Assembly (NCBI RefSeq): GCF_032911225.1
Contig: NZ_CP136600.1
Span: forward strand, 620,001-684,000
Direction: 5' to 3'
DNA: 64,000 nucleotides
Source: Thalassotalea fonticola
GTDB taxonomy: Bacteria > Pseudomonadota > Gammaproteobacteria > Enterobacterales > Alteromonadaceae
A model generated the notes under the pieces. That model made no database searches and was not told where the DNA came from. It worked only from the letters and a program-made list of their open reading frames with translations. Both the position numbers and the translations under genes were made by a program. This document shows, one piece after another, positions 10,149 through 18,157 of the stretch; the stretch's first letter is position 1; each line of letters opens with the position of its first letter.

Positions 10149-12071
10149 ATGATGAATAAACCAGTATTACCGTTAGCAAAATTAGCCCTTATTGGACTAT
10201 TAGCCTTGGCCGCGCAAGCATGCAAACCGGCCAATGACAGTCAAACGACGGCATTAGTTAGCGAGACAAAACAGAAGAGTAAACCAAATATTGTATTGGT
10301 GATCACCGATGATCAGGGTTATGGAGATGTTGGCGTTTATCAGAACCCGTTGCTGCAAACGCCGCAAATGGATTTATTGCACGCACAAAGTGTGCGGTTA
10401 ACTAACTTTCATGTGTCACCGACGTGTTCGCCAACCCGAGCTGCGCTATTTTCCGGACAAAATTCATTAAAAGCCGGAATTTGGCATACGGTGATGGCGC
10501 GTTCTATCTTAGACGCTAAACATTACACTTTGGCGGAAGCCTTGCGTGATAACGGCTATAAAACCGGCTTATTCGGTAAATGGCACTTGGGCGACAATTA
10601 CCCTAATCGTCCGGAAGATCAAGGTTTTGATGAAGTGTTAATGCATGGCGGCGGCGGCGTTGGCCAAACGCCAGATTACTGGGGCAACACTCAATTTGGT
10701 GATACCTATTTAAGAAATGGTAAACCAGAAAAATTTTCTGAATACGCCACCAAGGTCTGGTTTGATGAAGGCATTAAGTTTATTAAAGAAAATAAACAGC
10801 AACCGTTCTTTGCCTACATTTCTACCAATGCGCCGCATTCACCATTTCGAGCGCCACAAGCATATGTTGAACCTTACCTGAAAGAAGGCTTATCTGAAAA
10901 TGGTGCACGCTATTTTGGCATGATAGCCTATGTGGATGAGCAAATAGGGCGCTTACGAGCCGAAATTCGCGATGCCGGTATTGAAGATAATACGATTTTC
11001 ATCTTTGCTACCGACAATGGCTCGACCATGAGCGATAGCCGTTTGTTTGGTAAAGCCAATATGCCGACCTATCGACAACGACTTAAAGATGATCCTAATT
11101 GGCAGTCATGGAACTACAACGCCGGCATGCGCGGCTATAAAACTTCAATGTATGAAGGCGGGCACCGTGTGCCGTTCTTTATCAGCTATCCAAATGGTAA
11201 TTTAGGCCAACCAAGAGATATTGACAGTTTAACGGCACATTTCGATTTATACCCAACCTTACTCGAATTTGCCGGTATTGATGTTGATAAAATTAAGCAA
11301 AAACAAGAACTCGATGGGGTGAGTTTGAAAGGTCTAATTGAAGGCCAGCAAGATAATATTGCCGATCGGACTATCATGGTCACCAATCAACGGGTTGATC
11401 AACCCAACATCGACCGACCTATGGTATTGATGACTCAGCGCTGGCGTTATATTACCAACGCGAAAGGATCCGCTCGTAATCCAAAATTGAAAGAACAATT
11501 GTTTGAGATCGCCAATGACCCGCATCAGGACCACGACGTCAGTGATGAATATCCAGAAGTGGTCGCTGATTTTCGGCAGCAACTCAAGCAGGTTTGGCTA
11601 GACAACAGTACTCGCTTCGGTACGCGCCAGCTAATTGTGGTGGGTAGCGATGATGAAAACCCGGCGCGCTTAAATGGCATGGACTGGATAGAAGCGCCTA
11701 ACACCTTTGATGTGCCGGTGTATCCGGGTTTTAAACCTTTGCATCATGAGATACAAAAAAATGCCTGGTTAAACAAAGAAAGCCAGTTTAAGCCATTGCC
11801 ATGGTCGTTAATGGCGGAGCAAACGGCTCAATATCAAATATCAGGTTATCTGTGGGATAAACCTGCCGGCAAGCCAGTTGAACGCAAATACGTATTTGTC
11901 GAAATCGACGGCAAAGTCTACCAAAATATCGTGCATAACAATGCCAATGGTGGTGAGTTAACCTTACCACTTAAGCAAGGACCGTTTAAAATGAAGGTTT
12001 GGTTTGCCGACGATGAACAAGGTGTTGAGAATAGATTAGCGGCGATATACGTGTATGTGAAGCGCTTATAA
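10149..12071 (+). CDS. Long S1-family sulfatase, putative lipoprotein
   Basis: A 640-residue type I sulfatase. The hydrophobic N-terminus ends at AQAC (Cys25), a possible but non-canonical lipobox. PNIVLVITDDQGYGDVG and CSPTR (Cys93) mark the catalytic core, and FATDNGSTMSD the later metal ligands. About 130 residues follow the usual end of the fold; this tail (VERKYVFVEIDGKVYQNI) looks like an extra beta-sandwich, perhaps carbohydrate-binding. It is the second gene of the 8595-12071 operon, with ribosome site AGGTAAATAG just before the ATG. The length exceeds most S1 sulfatases because of the tail. Substrate unknown. Confidence 0.9.
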   Translation: MMNKPVLPLAKLALIGLLALAAQACKPANDSQTTALVSETKQKSKPNIVLVITDDQGYGDVGVYQNPLLQTPQMDLLHAQSVRLTNFHVSPTCSPTRAALFSGQNSLKAGIWHTVMARSILDAKHYTLAEALRDNGYKTGLFGKWHLGDNYPNRPEDQGFDEVLMHGGGGVGQTPDYWGNTQFGDTYLRNGKPEKFSEYATKVWFDEGIKFIKENKQQPFFAYISTNAPHSPFRAPQAYVEPYLKEGLSENGARYFGMIAYVDEQIGRLRAEIRDAGIEDNTIFIFATDNGSTMSDSRLFGKANMPTYRQRLKDDPNWQSWNYNAGMRGYKTSMYEGGHRVPFFISYPNGNLGQPRDIDSLTAHFDLYPTLLEFAGIDVDKIKQKQELDGVSLKGLIEGQQDNIADRTIMVTNQRVDQPNIDRPMVLMTQRWRYITNAKGSARNPKLKEQLFEIANDPHQDHDVSDEYPEVVADFRQQLKQVWLDNSTRFGTRQLIVVGSDDENPARLNGMDWIEAPNTFDVPVYPGFKPLHHEIQKNAWLNKESQFKPLPWSLMAEQTAQYQISGYLWDKPAGKPVERKYVFVEIDGKVYQNIVHNNANGGELTLPLKQGPFKMKVWFADDEQGVENRLAAIYVYVKRL

Positions 12072-12151
12072 GCAAGAATTATCAGCAACTCATTGCTTTT
12101 GTTGATTGCGCTAACTGTAAAGTTTCAATATAAGCGATAAAACACTTTAAA

Positions 12152-12187
12152 AACAGCGGAACAATCGTTTTTGTCCGCTGTTTTTTT
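12152..12187 (+). terminator. Rho-independent terminator
   Basis: The stem ACAGCGGA/TCCGCTGT with a 10-12 nt loop is followed directly by seven T residues, 80 bases after the sulfatase operon ends at 12071. Confidence 0.85.
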
Positions 12188-12288
12188 ATGATTAAAAATC
12201 AGTGGCTAACTCTTTTTTTTAGTAGTGTTTACCTTAAATTTACATAATTAATATTGACTTGTCGATAAACTGATTGTAGCATCCTTAT

Positions 12289-12310
12289 TCATACTATATA
12301 TAAAAATACA
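12289..12310. promoter_or_regulatory. Candidate shared operator, copy D
   Basis: TCATAC then TATATATAAAAATACA, an AT-rich half-symmetric element 48 bp before the sulfatase start at 12358. Its reverse complement reads TGTATTTTTATATATAGTAT, close to copies B and C2. Confidence 0.4.
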
Positions 12311-12357
12311 TCTAAAGTAGGTGTGTTTGCCGATGTGAAAGGTTTAGACAAGTAAAG

Positions 12358-13827
12358 ATGAAAAGTTTTTCTTTGACCAATAAGGTATTTTCAACCGTGT
12401 TACTGGTTGCTTCGCTCGCTCTTATTTCAGGCTCTGACGCAGCTGCAAGTTCTGACAAAACAACTCAGCCCAATATCTTATTTATTCTTTTAGATGATAT
12501 TGGCAAAGAATGGGTCAGTGAATACGGCTCAGAATCGGTTAAAACGCCGACAATTGACGCCTTGGCAAATTCCGGAATGCGTTTTGATAATACTTATGCG
12601 CATCCGCAGTGTACGCCAACCCGCATATCTTTTTTAACTGGTCAGTACCCTTATCGTAATGGCTGGGTCAACCACTGGGACGCGCCGCGTTGGGGTCATG
12701 GTTATTATGACTGGCAAAGCAACCCAAGTGTTGCCAGAATTATGCAACAGGCCGGTTACGCCACTGCCGCGGCCGGTAAATGGCAAGTCAACGATTTTCG
12801 CTTACAACCCGAGGCAATGACCAAGCATGGCTTCGATCAATATTTTATGTGGACCGGCTATGAAGCCGACAATGAGCCAAGTCAAGAGCGTTACTGGAAC
12901 CCGTATATTCACAGTAAAAATGGTAGCAAAACCTACCCGGAAAAATTTGGTGAAGATTTGTTTTCTGATTTTCTGCTTGATTTCATTACCACCAATGGTG
13001 AACAGAACAAACCCTGGTTTGCCTACTACGCGATGAATTTGCCACATGGCCCATATGTCGCTACCCCGCATGAGCCAGAGGCAAAAACAAAATACGCCAA
13101 ATTTGCCGCCATGGTGCGTTATGCCGACTTCATTCTTGGCAAAATGGTCAAAGGCTTAGAGGATAGCAATCAGCGTGATAATACCATTATTGTCTGGACC
13201 ACAGACAATGGCACCGCCAGTAACATTACCGGCATCCGCGATGGTAGAAAAATTAAGGGCGCGAAACTGTTAACTACCGAAGCTGGGATTAATTTACCGT
13301 TTATTGTCAATTCTCCTAAATTAGTGCCGCAAGGTGTGGTTAGCAATGCTCTGGTTGATATTACTGACTTGCTGCCGACTTTTGCCGAGCTTGCCGGTAT
13401 TGAATTACCCGCTGAGGTTGAGTTTGATGGTCACTCATTTGCGCAACACATTTTAGGCAAGGCGGATGATTCAGAGCGTAGCTGGATCATGGCAATGGGT
13501 GGCCGAAATAATGCGCAAGTGTCAGAGCTGGGCATTGAGAATTCCTGGAATTTTCGTGACCGGGTGTTCCGCGATAAACAGTACAAACTATACGTGAATC
13601 CCACCAATAATCGTGATTATGAAAAACTGGTGGATGTAGTCAATGATCCGGAAGAAAATATTAATTTAATCAATAGCAAAGAGCCGAAAGTGCAGCAAGC
13701 ACTGGCGAAACTTAGTGCTGCTGCGCAAACGATGCCAAATAAAGACAAGGATCCGACGTATCGTAAAATTGCTGAGAACACCTGGGATGTACCGGTGACC
13801 GTGAAATCTCAACGTTGGAAACAATAA
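12358..13827 (+). CDS. S1-family sulfatase (secreted)
   Basis: A 489-residue type I sulfatase. A signal peptide ends near SGSDAAASS. PNILFILLDDIGKEW is the first metal site, with Gly-Lys in place of the more usual Gly-Tyr-Gly-Asp. CTPTR with Cys85 is the formylglycine precursor. WTTDNGTASN provides later ligands. A GRKIKGAKLLTTEAGINLPF segment replaces the usual KG-x-x-EGGxRVP loop, so the substrate pocket differs from the other five sulfatases. It heads a plus-strand operon with the GH29 at 13860 and the FAH-family gene at 15129, ended by the terminator at 16037. Confidence 0.88.
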   Translation: MKSFSLTNKVFSTVLLVASLALISGSDAAASSDKTTQPNILFILLDDIGKEWVSEYGSESVKTPTIDALANSGMRFDNTYAHPQCTPTRISFLTGQYPYRNGWVNHWDAPRWGHGYYDWQSNPSVARIMQQAGYATAAAGKWQVNDFRLQPEAMTKHGFDQYFMWTGYEADNEPSQERYWNPYIHSKNGSKTYPEKFGEDLFSDFLLDFITTNGEQNKPWFAYYAMNLPHGPYVATPHEPEAKTKYAKFAAMVRYADFILGKMVKGLEDSNQRDNTIIVWTTDNGTASNITGIRDGRKIKGAKLLTTEAGINLPFIVNSPKLVPQGVVSNALVDITDLLPTFAELAGIELPAEVEFDGHSFAQHILGKADDSERSWIMAMGGRNNAQVSELGIENSWNFRDRVFRDKQYKLYVNPTNNRDYEKLVDVVNDPEENINLINSKEPKVQQALAKLSAAAQTMPNKDKDPTYRKIAENTWDVPVTVKSQRWKQ

Positions 13828-13859
13828 TGTCAACGACAAATAATAATAGGAAGCACCTA

Positions 13860-15086
13860 ATGAAAAATATCTCTCGCCGTAATTTTATCCAGATTGCTGG
13901 TGCCAGTGCCGCCACACTTGCGGTACCTGGTGTATTGTCTGGTTGTTCACCGGCCACACAAAAATCAGCAATTGTGGTGCCTAGTTACCTGCAGGGATAT
14001 GAGCAAGATTACCTACAAGATCCAAGACAAGCGAGTCTGAACTGGTTCAAAGAAGCGGGTTTTGGCTTGTTCTTACATTATGGTTTGTATTCGATGCTGG
14101 GTGGTGAATACCAGGGCCGAAAAATTGTGAATAAAAACAAGCCTGATCAGGCGATTGCGGAATGGATCCAGTGGCATGGCAAGATCAATGTCAGTGATTA
14201 TGCCAAATTAAAAGATAACTTTACCGCTGCTCGCTTTGATGCCGATTATATTACCGATTTGGCCCTGGCTGCCGGAATGAAATACATCAATATTACCACC
14301 CGTCATCACGACAGTTTCTGCTTATTTGAAAGTAAATACACAGATTTTCACAGCGTAAATTCGCCGGCTCGTCGCGATTTGGTAGCCGAACTGTCTGAGC
14401 AGTGTCAAAAGAAAGGTCTGGGCTTTTTCCTTTATTATTCGCATGGTCGTGACTGGAAACATCCGCATGCGCCAACTAACAACGATTGGGGCGTCACTGC
14501 TCGTCCACGTTATGGCCAAAAACAGCCGGAGTATCTGGCTGAAGGTGAGGAAAATCTGGCAATTTATGCCGAGTTTATGCAAAACCAGGTGAGTGAGTTA
14601 CTCACTAACTATGGTCCGATTGCCGGCATTTGGCTAGACGGTGAAGGCGTACCAAAAGTCTTTGCTAAAAAGTATGACAAAATACACGGTGGCGGCGGTT
14701 TGGACAAAGCCATTGAATTATTAAAGGTCAATGAACTCTACGCCAAAATCCGTGAGTTGCAGCCAAACACCTTAATTTCGTACAAAAAAGGGTTAACCGG
14801 TACGGAAGATTTTGTCGCGCCGGAGCGCAAAAGTTTCGGCCTGGACAGTGGCGGTAAAGCGATGGAGATATGTTCAACCTTGCAAGCTCACAGTTGGGGC
14901 TATAACAAGTTTACCCCGCACCGTTTAAGTGCTGAGCAAGTCCTTGAAACCTATAATAATGCGCAAAAACATGGTGCGAATTTACTGTTAAACAGTGGCC
15001 CGATGGGCGATGGCAGCATTGTCAAAGAAGAAGCCGAAACATTAAAACAAATGGGTAACTTACTACGTCAACAACGTAATGCTTAA
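13860..15086 (+). CDS. GH29 alpha-L-fucosidase with Tat-type lipoprotein signal
   Basis: A GH29 enzyme of about 408 residues. The ATG at 13860 is preferred because AGGAAG lies 6 nt upstream; an upstream ATG at 13815 would overlap the preceding sulfatase by 13 bases. The N-terminus contains SRRNFIQ, a twin-arginine motif, followed by a hydrophobic segment and LSGC, a lipobox. Export of a folded lipoprotein is therefore likely. The family core shows GFGLFLHYGLYSMLGGEY and TRHHDSFCLFES, with the nucleophile Asp260 in IWLDGEG. It is shorter than its paralogues because it lacks the C-terminal sandwich. The operon context with a sulfatase upstream and an FAH-family enzyme downstream ties fucose release to its breakdown. 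Confidence 0.87.
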   Translation: MKNISRRNFIQIAGASAATLAVPGVLSGCSPATQKSAIVVPSYLQGYEQDYLQDPRQASLNWFKEAGFGLFLHYGLYSMLGGEYQGRKIVNKNKPDQAIAEWIQWHGKINVSDYAKLKDNFTAARFDADYITDLALAAGMKYINITTRHHDSFCLFESKYTDFHSVNSPARRDLVAELSEQCQKKGLGFFLYYSHGRDWKHPHAPTNNDWGVTARPRYGQKQPEYLAEGEENLAIYAEFMQNQVSELLTNYGPIAGIWLDGEGVPKVFAKKYDKIHGGGGLDKAIELLKVNELYAKIRELQPNTLISYKKGLTGTEDFVAPERKSFGLDSGGKAMEICSTLQAHSWGYNKFTPHRLSAEQVLETYNNAQKHGANLLLNSGPMGDGSIVKEEAETLKQMGNLLRQQRNA

Positions 15087-15128
15087 TCGTTTGCAGAAAA
15101 TATTTAATCAAAACATTTAGGAAACCTA

Positions 15129-15968
15129 ATGAAATTAGTAAGATTTGGTGCCCCAGGCCAGGAAAAACCGGGATTAATCGATCAAGACGGCAAGTTACGT
15201 GATTTGTCGGCGCTGATCAGTGATATCGACAGCACACTTTTAGGCGGCGCTGGTCTGCAACAATTAAAAAGCCTAGATCCAGCAAGTTTACCGGTAGTTA
15301 ACGGTGAACAACGTTTTGGTAAGCCGGTTGCCACTGTCGGTAAATGTATTTGTGTCGGTTTAAACTATGCCGATCATGCGGCAGAGTCAGGCATGGAAGT
15401 GCCTTCTGAACCGGTATTGTTTGCCAAAGCAACGTCATCATTACAAGGTTCCACCGACGTGGTAATTTTGCCGCCAGGCTCAGAAAAATCAGACTGGGAA
15501 GTTGAACTTGCGGTGGTGATTGGTAAAGAAGCTAAAAACGTAAGCGAAGCCGATGCCATGGATCATGTTGCCGGTTTATCTGTGATGAACGATTTATCTG
15601 AGCGTGCCTATCAAATCGAAAGAGAAGGTCAGTGGATGAAAGGCAAAGGTTGTGACACCTTCGGTCCTATGGGTCCTTATTTAGTCACAACCGATGAATC
15701 TGGTGACGGCGATAACCGTAAAATTTGGTTAGAAGTGAACGGTAAGCGTATGCAAGATGGCAATACCAATACTATGGTTTATAAAGTGCCATTTTTGGTC
15801 AGTTACATCAGCCAGTTTATGAGCCTACAACCGGGGGATGTGATCAGTACCGGTACTCCTCCTGGTGTTGGTTTAGGCTTTAATCCGCCAATCTACCTGA
15901 AAGAAGGCGATGTAATGCGCTTGGGTATTGAGGGACTGGGTGAGCAGCAACAAGTGGTTAAGTTATAA
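15129..15968 (+). CDS. FAH-family hydrolase, candidate 2,4-diketo-3-deoxy-L-fuconate hydrolase
   Basis: A 279-residue cytoplasmic protein of the fumarylacetoacetate hydrolase family. The metal ligands appear as Glu124 and Glu126 (DWEVEL) and Asp155 (MNDLSER), followed by KGCDTFGPMGP and STGTPPGVG, the classic family blocks. Members of this subgroup split 2,4-diketo-3-deoxy-L-fuconate (or the rhamnonate equivalent) to pyruvate and lactate as the last step of the non-phosphorylating deoxy-hexose route. A second copy with the three ligands at identical residue numbers sits at 35491. The ribosome site AGGAAACCTA precedes the ATG. It is the only cytoplasmic catabolic gene in the 1-26 kb block. Confidence 0.8.
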   Translation: MKLVRFGAPGQEKPGLIDQDGKLRDLSALISDIDSTLLGGAGLQQLKSLDPASLPVVNGEQRFGKPVATVGKCICVGLNYADHAAESGMEVPSEPVLFAKATSSLQGSTDVVILPPGSEKSDWEVELAVVIGKEAKNVSEADAMDHVAGLSVMNDLSERAYQIEREGQWMKGKGCDTFGPMGPYLVTTDESGDGDNRKIWLEVNGKRMQDGNTNTMVYKVPFLVSYISQFMSLQPGDVISTGTPPGVGLGFNPPIYLKEGDVMRLGIEGLGEQQQVVKL

Positions 15969-16036
15969 TCAACACCGCTTAGCACTAAGTTTTAACTACA
16001 AAGTCATGCCTTAGTGGTCGACAAAAGTATAAAAAG

Positions 16037-16070
16037 CTCTTAAATGTTTTCCCCGTTTAAGAGTTTTTTT
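16037..16070 (+). terminator. Rho-independent terminator
   Basis: A perfect 8-bp stem CTCTTAAA/TTTAAGAG with an 11-nt loop and a T7 run, 69 bases after the FAH-family gene. Only 40 bases separate it from the next ATG, so part of the downstream expression may come from read-through. Confidence 0.88.
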
Positions 16071-16110
16071 ACCATTGATACTGCAATTTTATAAATATAA
16101 AGACTTGCCT

Positions 16111-18075
16111 ATGAAAAATATAATAAAAAACACCATATTTTCTACGATGATAGTGCTGGTGCTACAAAGCTGTAGCAGCGACCAAAACAAGCCGCGTTTA
16201 CAGCAAGTTGCGTTTACGCAACCGGTTGAACGTGACCATTGGATACCTACAGATCAGGAAACCGAAAAGGAGCGCAATGAGCGTATGGCCTGGTGGCGCG
16301 AGGCAAAATTCGGCTTGTTTATCCATTGGGGCGTCTATTCGGTACCTGGTGGTGAATATCAGGGCAAACCTGCCTCGGCCGAGTGGATTATGTTGCGCTC
16401 GCAAATCCCTGTAGACGATTATAAAGACTATGCAAAAGACTTTAACCCGGTAGATTATGACCCTGAAAAATGGGTGTTGGCGGCGAAAGATGCCGGGATG
16501 AAATACATCGTCATTACCGCAAAGCACCATGATGGTTTTGCCTTATATGATTCAAAGGTAACCGATTGGGATGTGGTGGATGCATCAGAGTATGGCAAAG
16601 ATTTACTCCGGCCATTGGCCGAAGCGGCGCGTAAGCATGGGATGAAGCTCGGTTTTTATTATTCTCAGGCACAAGATTGGGTCCATCCGGGCGGTGCCAA
16701 GCATAAGAACGTGCAATGGGATGCACAACAAGCCGGTTCGTATGATCAATATATTGAGCAGGTAGCCGCGCCGCAGGTGAAGGAGATTTTATCAGAGTAT
16801 GGCGATATCGCCATTTTGTGGTGGGATACTCCGGTTGGCGTCCGGGCATCGCATGTAGAACAATTTAACCTGGGGTTAGCGTTGCAGCCAGGGATTATTA
16901 CCAACAATCGTCTCGGTGGCGGCGCATTGGGAGATACCATTACCCCCGAGCAATTCATCCCGGCATTGGGTATTCCAGGATTTGACTGGGAAACCTGCAT
17001 GACGATGAACAATTCCTGGGGCTATCGTACTAACGACGATAACTGGAAATCGGCAGAAGAGCTGATTAGAAAACTTGGCGATATTGTCAGCAAAGGCGGT
17101 AACTTTTTACTCAATGTTGGCCCTACTCCAAGTGGTGAAATACCAGCAACATCAATGCAATTACTTAGCCAAATCGGTGACTGGATGACGGTTAATGGCG
17201 AAGCGATTTATGCGACAGAGCAAAGCGTGTTCAGTTTCCTTGACTGGGGCCGAGTAACTCAACGTACCCTGGAAAATGGTAATACCCGCTTATATTTGCA
17301 TGTCTGGCACTGGCCGGAAAACGGTCGGTTATCCTTGCCATTGAAAAATAAGGTAGTAGACAGTTTTTTACTTGCTGAGCAAAAAGCTATTGCGACTGTT
17401 GATAACAAGCAAACGAAAGAATTTGTGTTACCAACACAGGCACCTGATGACATCAGTACTATTATTGTTGTCGACATCGAAGGTGCGCCTCAGCTTAGCG
17501 AAAACCGCTTTAATAAAGCGCAATTGGATGGCCAATTTATTTTCGATACTAATCGGGCGATGTTACATAATCATTTGGGTAGTCATATGGTGGTTGATGA
17601 AACGGGAGCTGAGGCTAAAATTATCGATTGGAGAGCAAAACCAGGACGCAGAGCCGAAGGTTGGATCGAATGGGAGTTTGAAGTAGCGCAAGCCGGACAA
17701 TATACACTGTCAAGCCGCATCAGCGCTGCCAGTAAAGCCAGCAAATCGATGCAAGCCGTGATTGAGTATCTGGGAGAAGATAGTGATTCGTTAAAAGTGG
17801 TTTATAACAAGCGTGGCAAAATTATCAAGCCGGTTGGGCAAAGCTTAACGGTAATTATAAACAGCGACGAAGAACAAGCACATTCGCTATTACTTGGTAA
17901 ATTATCTATCGGTAAACCCGGTGTCTATCGCCTTGGCCTGTTGCCACTAGAGCAACAAGAAAAGACCTCAACCAGTACTGATGGTATGGGGCTGGTGAAT
18001 GATGGCACCGGCTGGGTCGGTCCTGATGTGCATCAGGTAAGTCTAACTCCTGTGCCGCTTAAGAACAGACCCTAG
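16111..18075 (+). CDS. GH29 alpha-L-fucosidase lipoprotein with C-terminal beta domain
   Basis: A GH29 enzyme of about 654 residues. The ATG at 16111 is chosen over an upstream TTG at 16075 because it starts directly at the signal, MKNIIKNTIFSTMIVLVLQSC, which ends in a lipobox. The barrel has KFGLFIHWGVYSVPGGEY and TAKHHDGFALYDS, and the nucleophile Asp239 is in LWWDTPVG. After about residue 450 a linker leads to a C-terminal domain of about 150 residues (RAEGWIEWEFEVAQAGQYTL), similar in pattern to the tail of the 6458-8308 protein and probably carbohydrate-binding. It begins a plus-strand cluster with the beta-helix gene and another GH29. An 82-bp gap follows. Confidence 0.88.
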   Translation: MKNIIKNTIFSTMIVLVLQSCSSDQNKPRLQQVAFTQPVERDHWIPTDQETEKERNERMAWWREAKFGLFIHWGVYSVPGGEYQGKPASAEWIMLRSQIPVDDYKDYAKDFNPVDYDPEKWVLAAKDAGMKYIVITAKHHDGFALYDSKVTDWDVVDASEYGKDLLRPLAEAARKHGMKLGFYYSQAQDWVHPGGAKHKNVQWDAQQAGSYDQYIEQVAAPQVKEILSEYGDIAILWWDTPVGVRASHVEQFNLGLALQPGIITNNRLGGGALGDTITPEQFIPALGIPGFDWETCMTMNNSWGYRTNDDNWKSAEELIRKLGDIVSKGGNFLLNVGPTPSGEIPATSMQLLSQIGDWMTVNGEAIYATEQSVFSFLDWGRVTQRTLENGNTRLYLHVWHWPENGRLSLPLKNKVVDSFLLAEQKAIATVDNKQTKEFVLPTQAPDDISTIIVVDIEGAPQLSENRFNKAQLDGQFIFDTNRAMLHNHLGSHMVVDETGAEAKIIDWRAKPGRRAEGWIEWEFEVAQAGQYTLSSRISAASKASKSMQAVIEYLGEDSDSLKVVYNKRGKIIKPVGQSLTVIINSDEEQAHSLLLGKLSIGKPGVYRLGLLPLEQQEKTSTSTDGMGLVNDGTGWVGPDVHQVSLTPVPLKNRP

Positions 18076-18157
18076 TAACCTAAACATTATACAAACTTTG
18101 CCACGCCGTCGGCGAACAGCCGTTGCTTGGCAGGGTTAATTTTTTGAGGAAAGTAAT

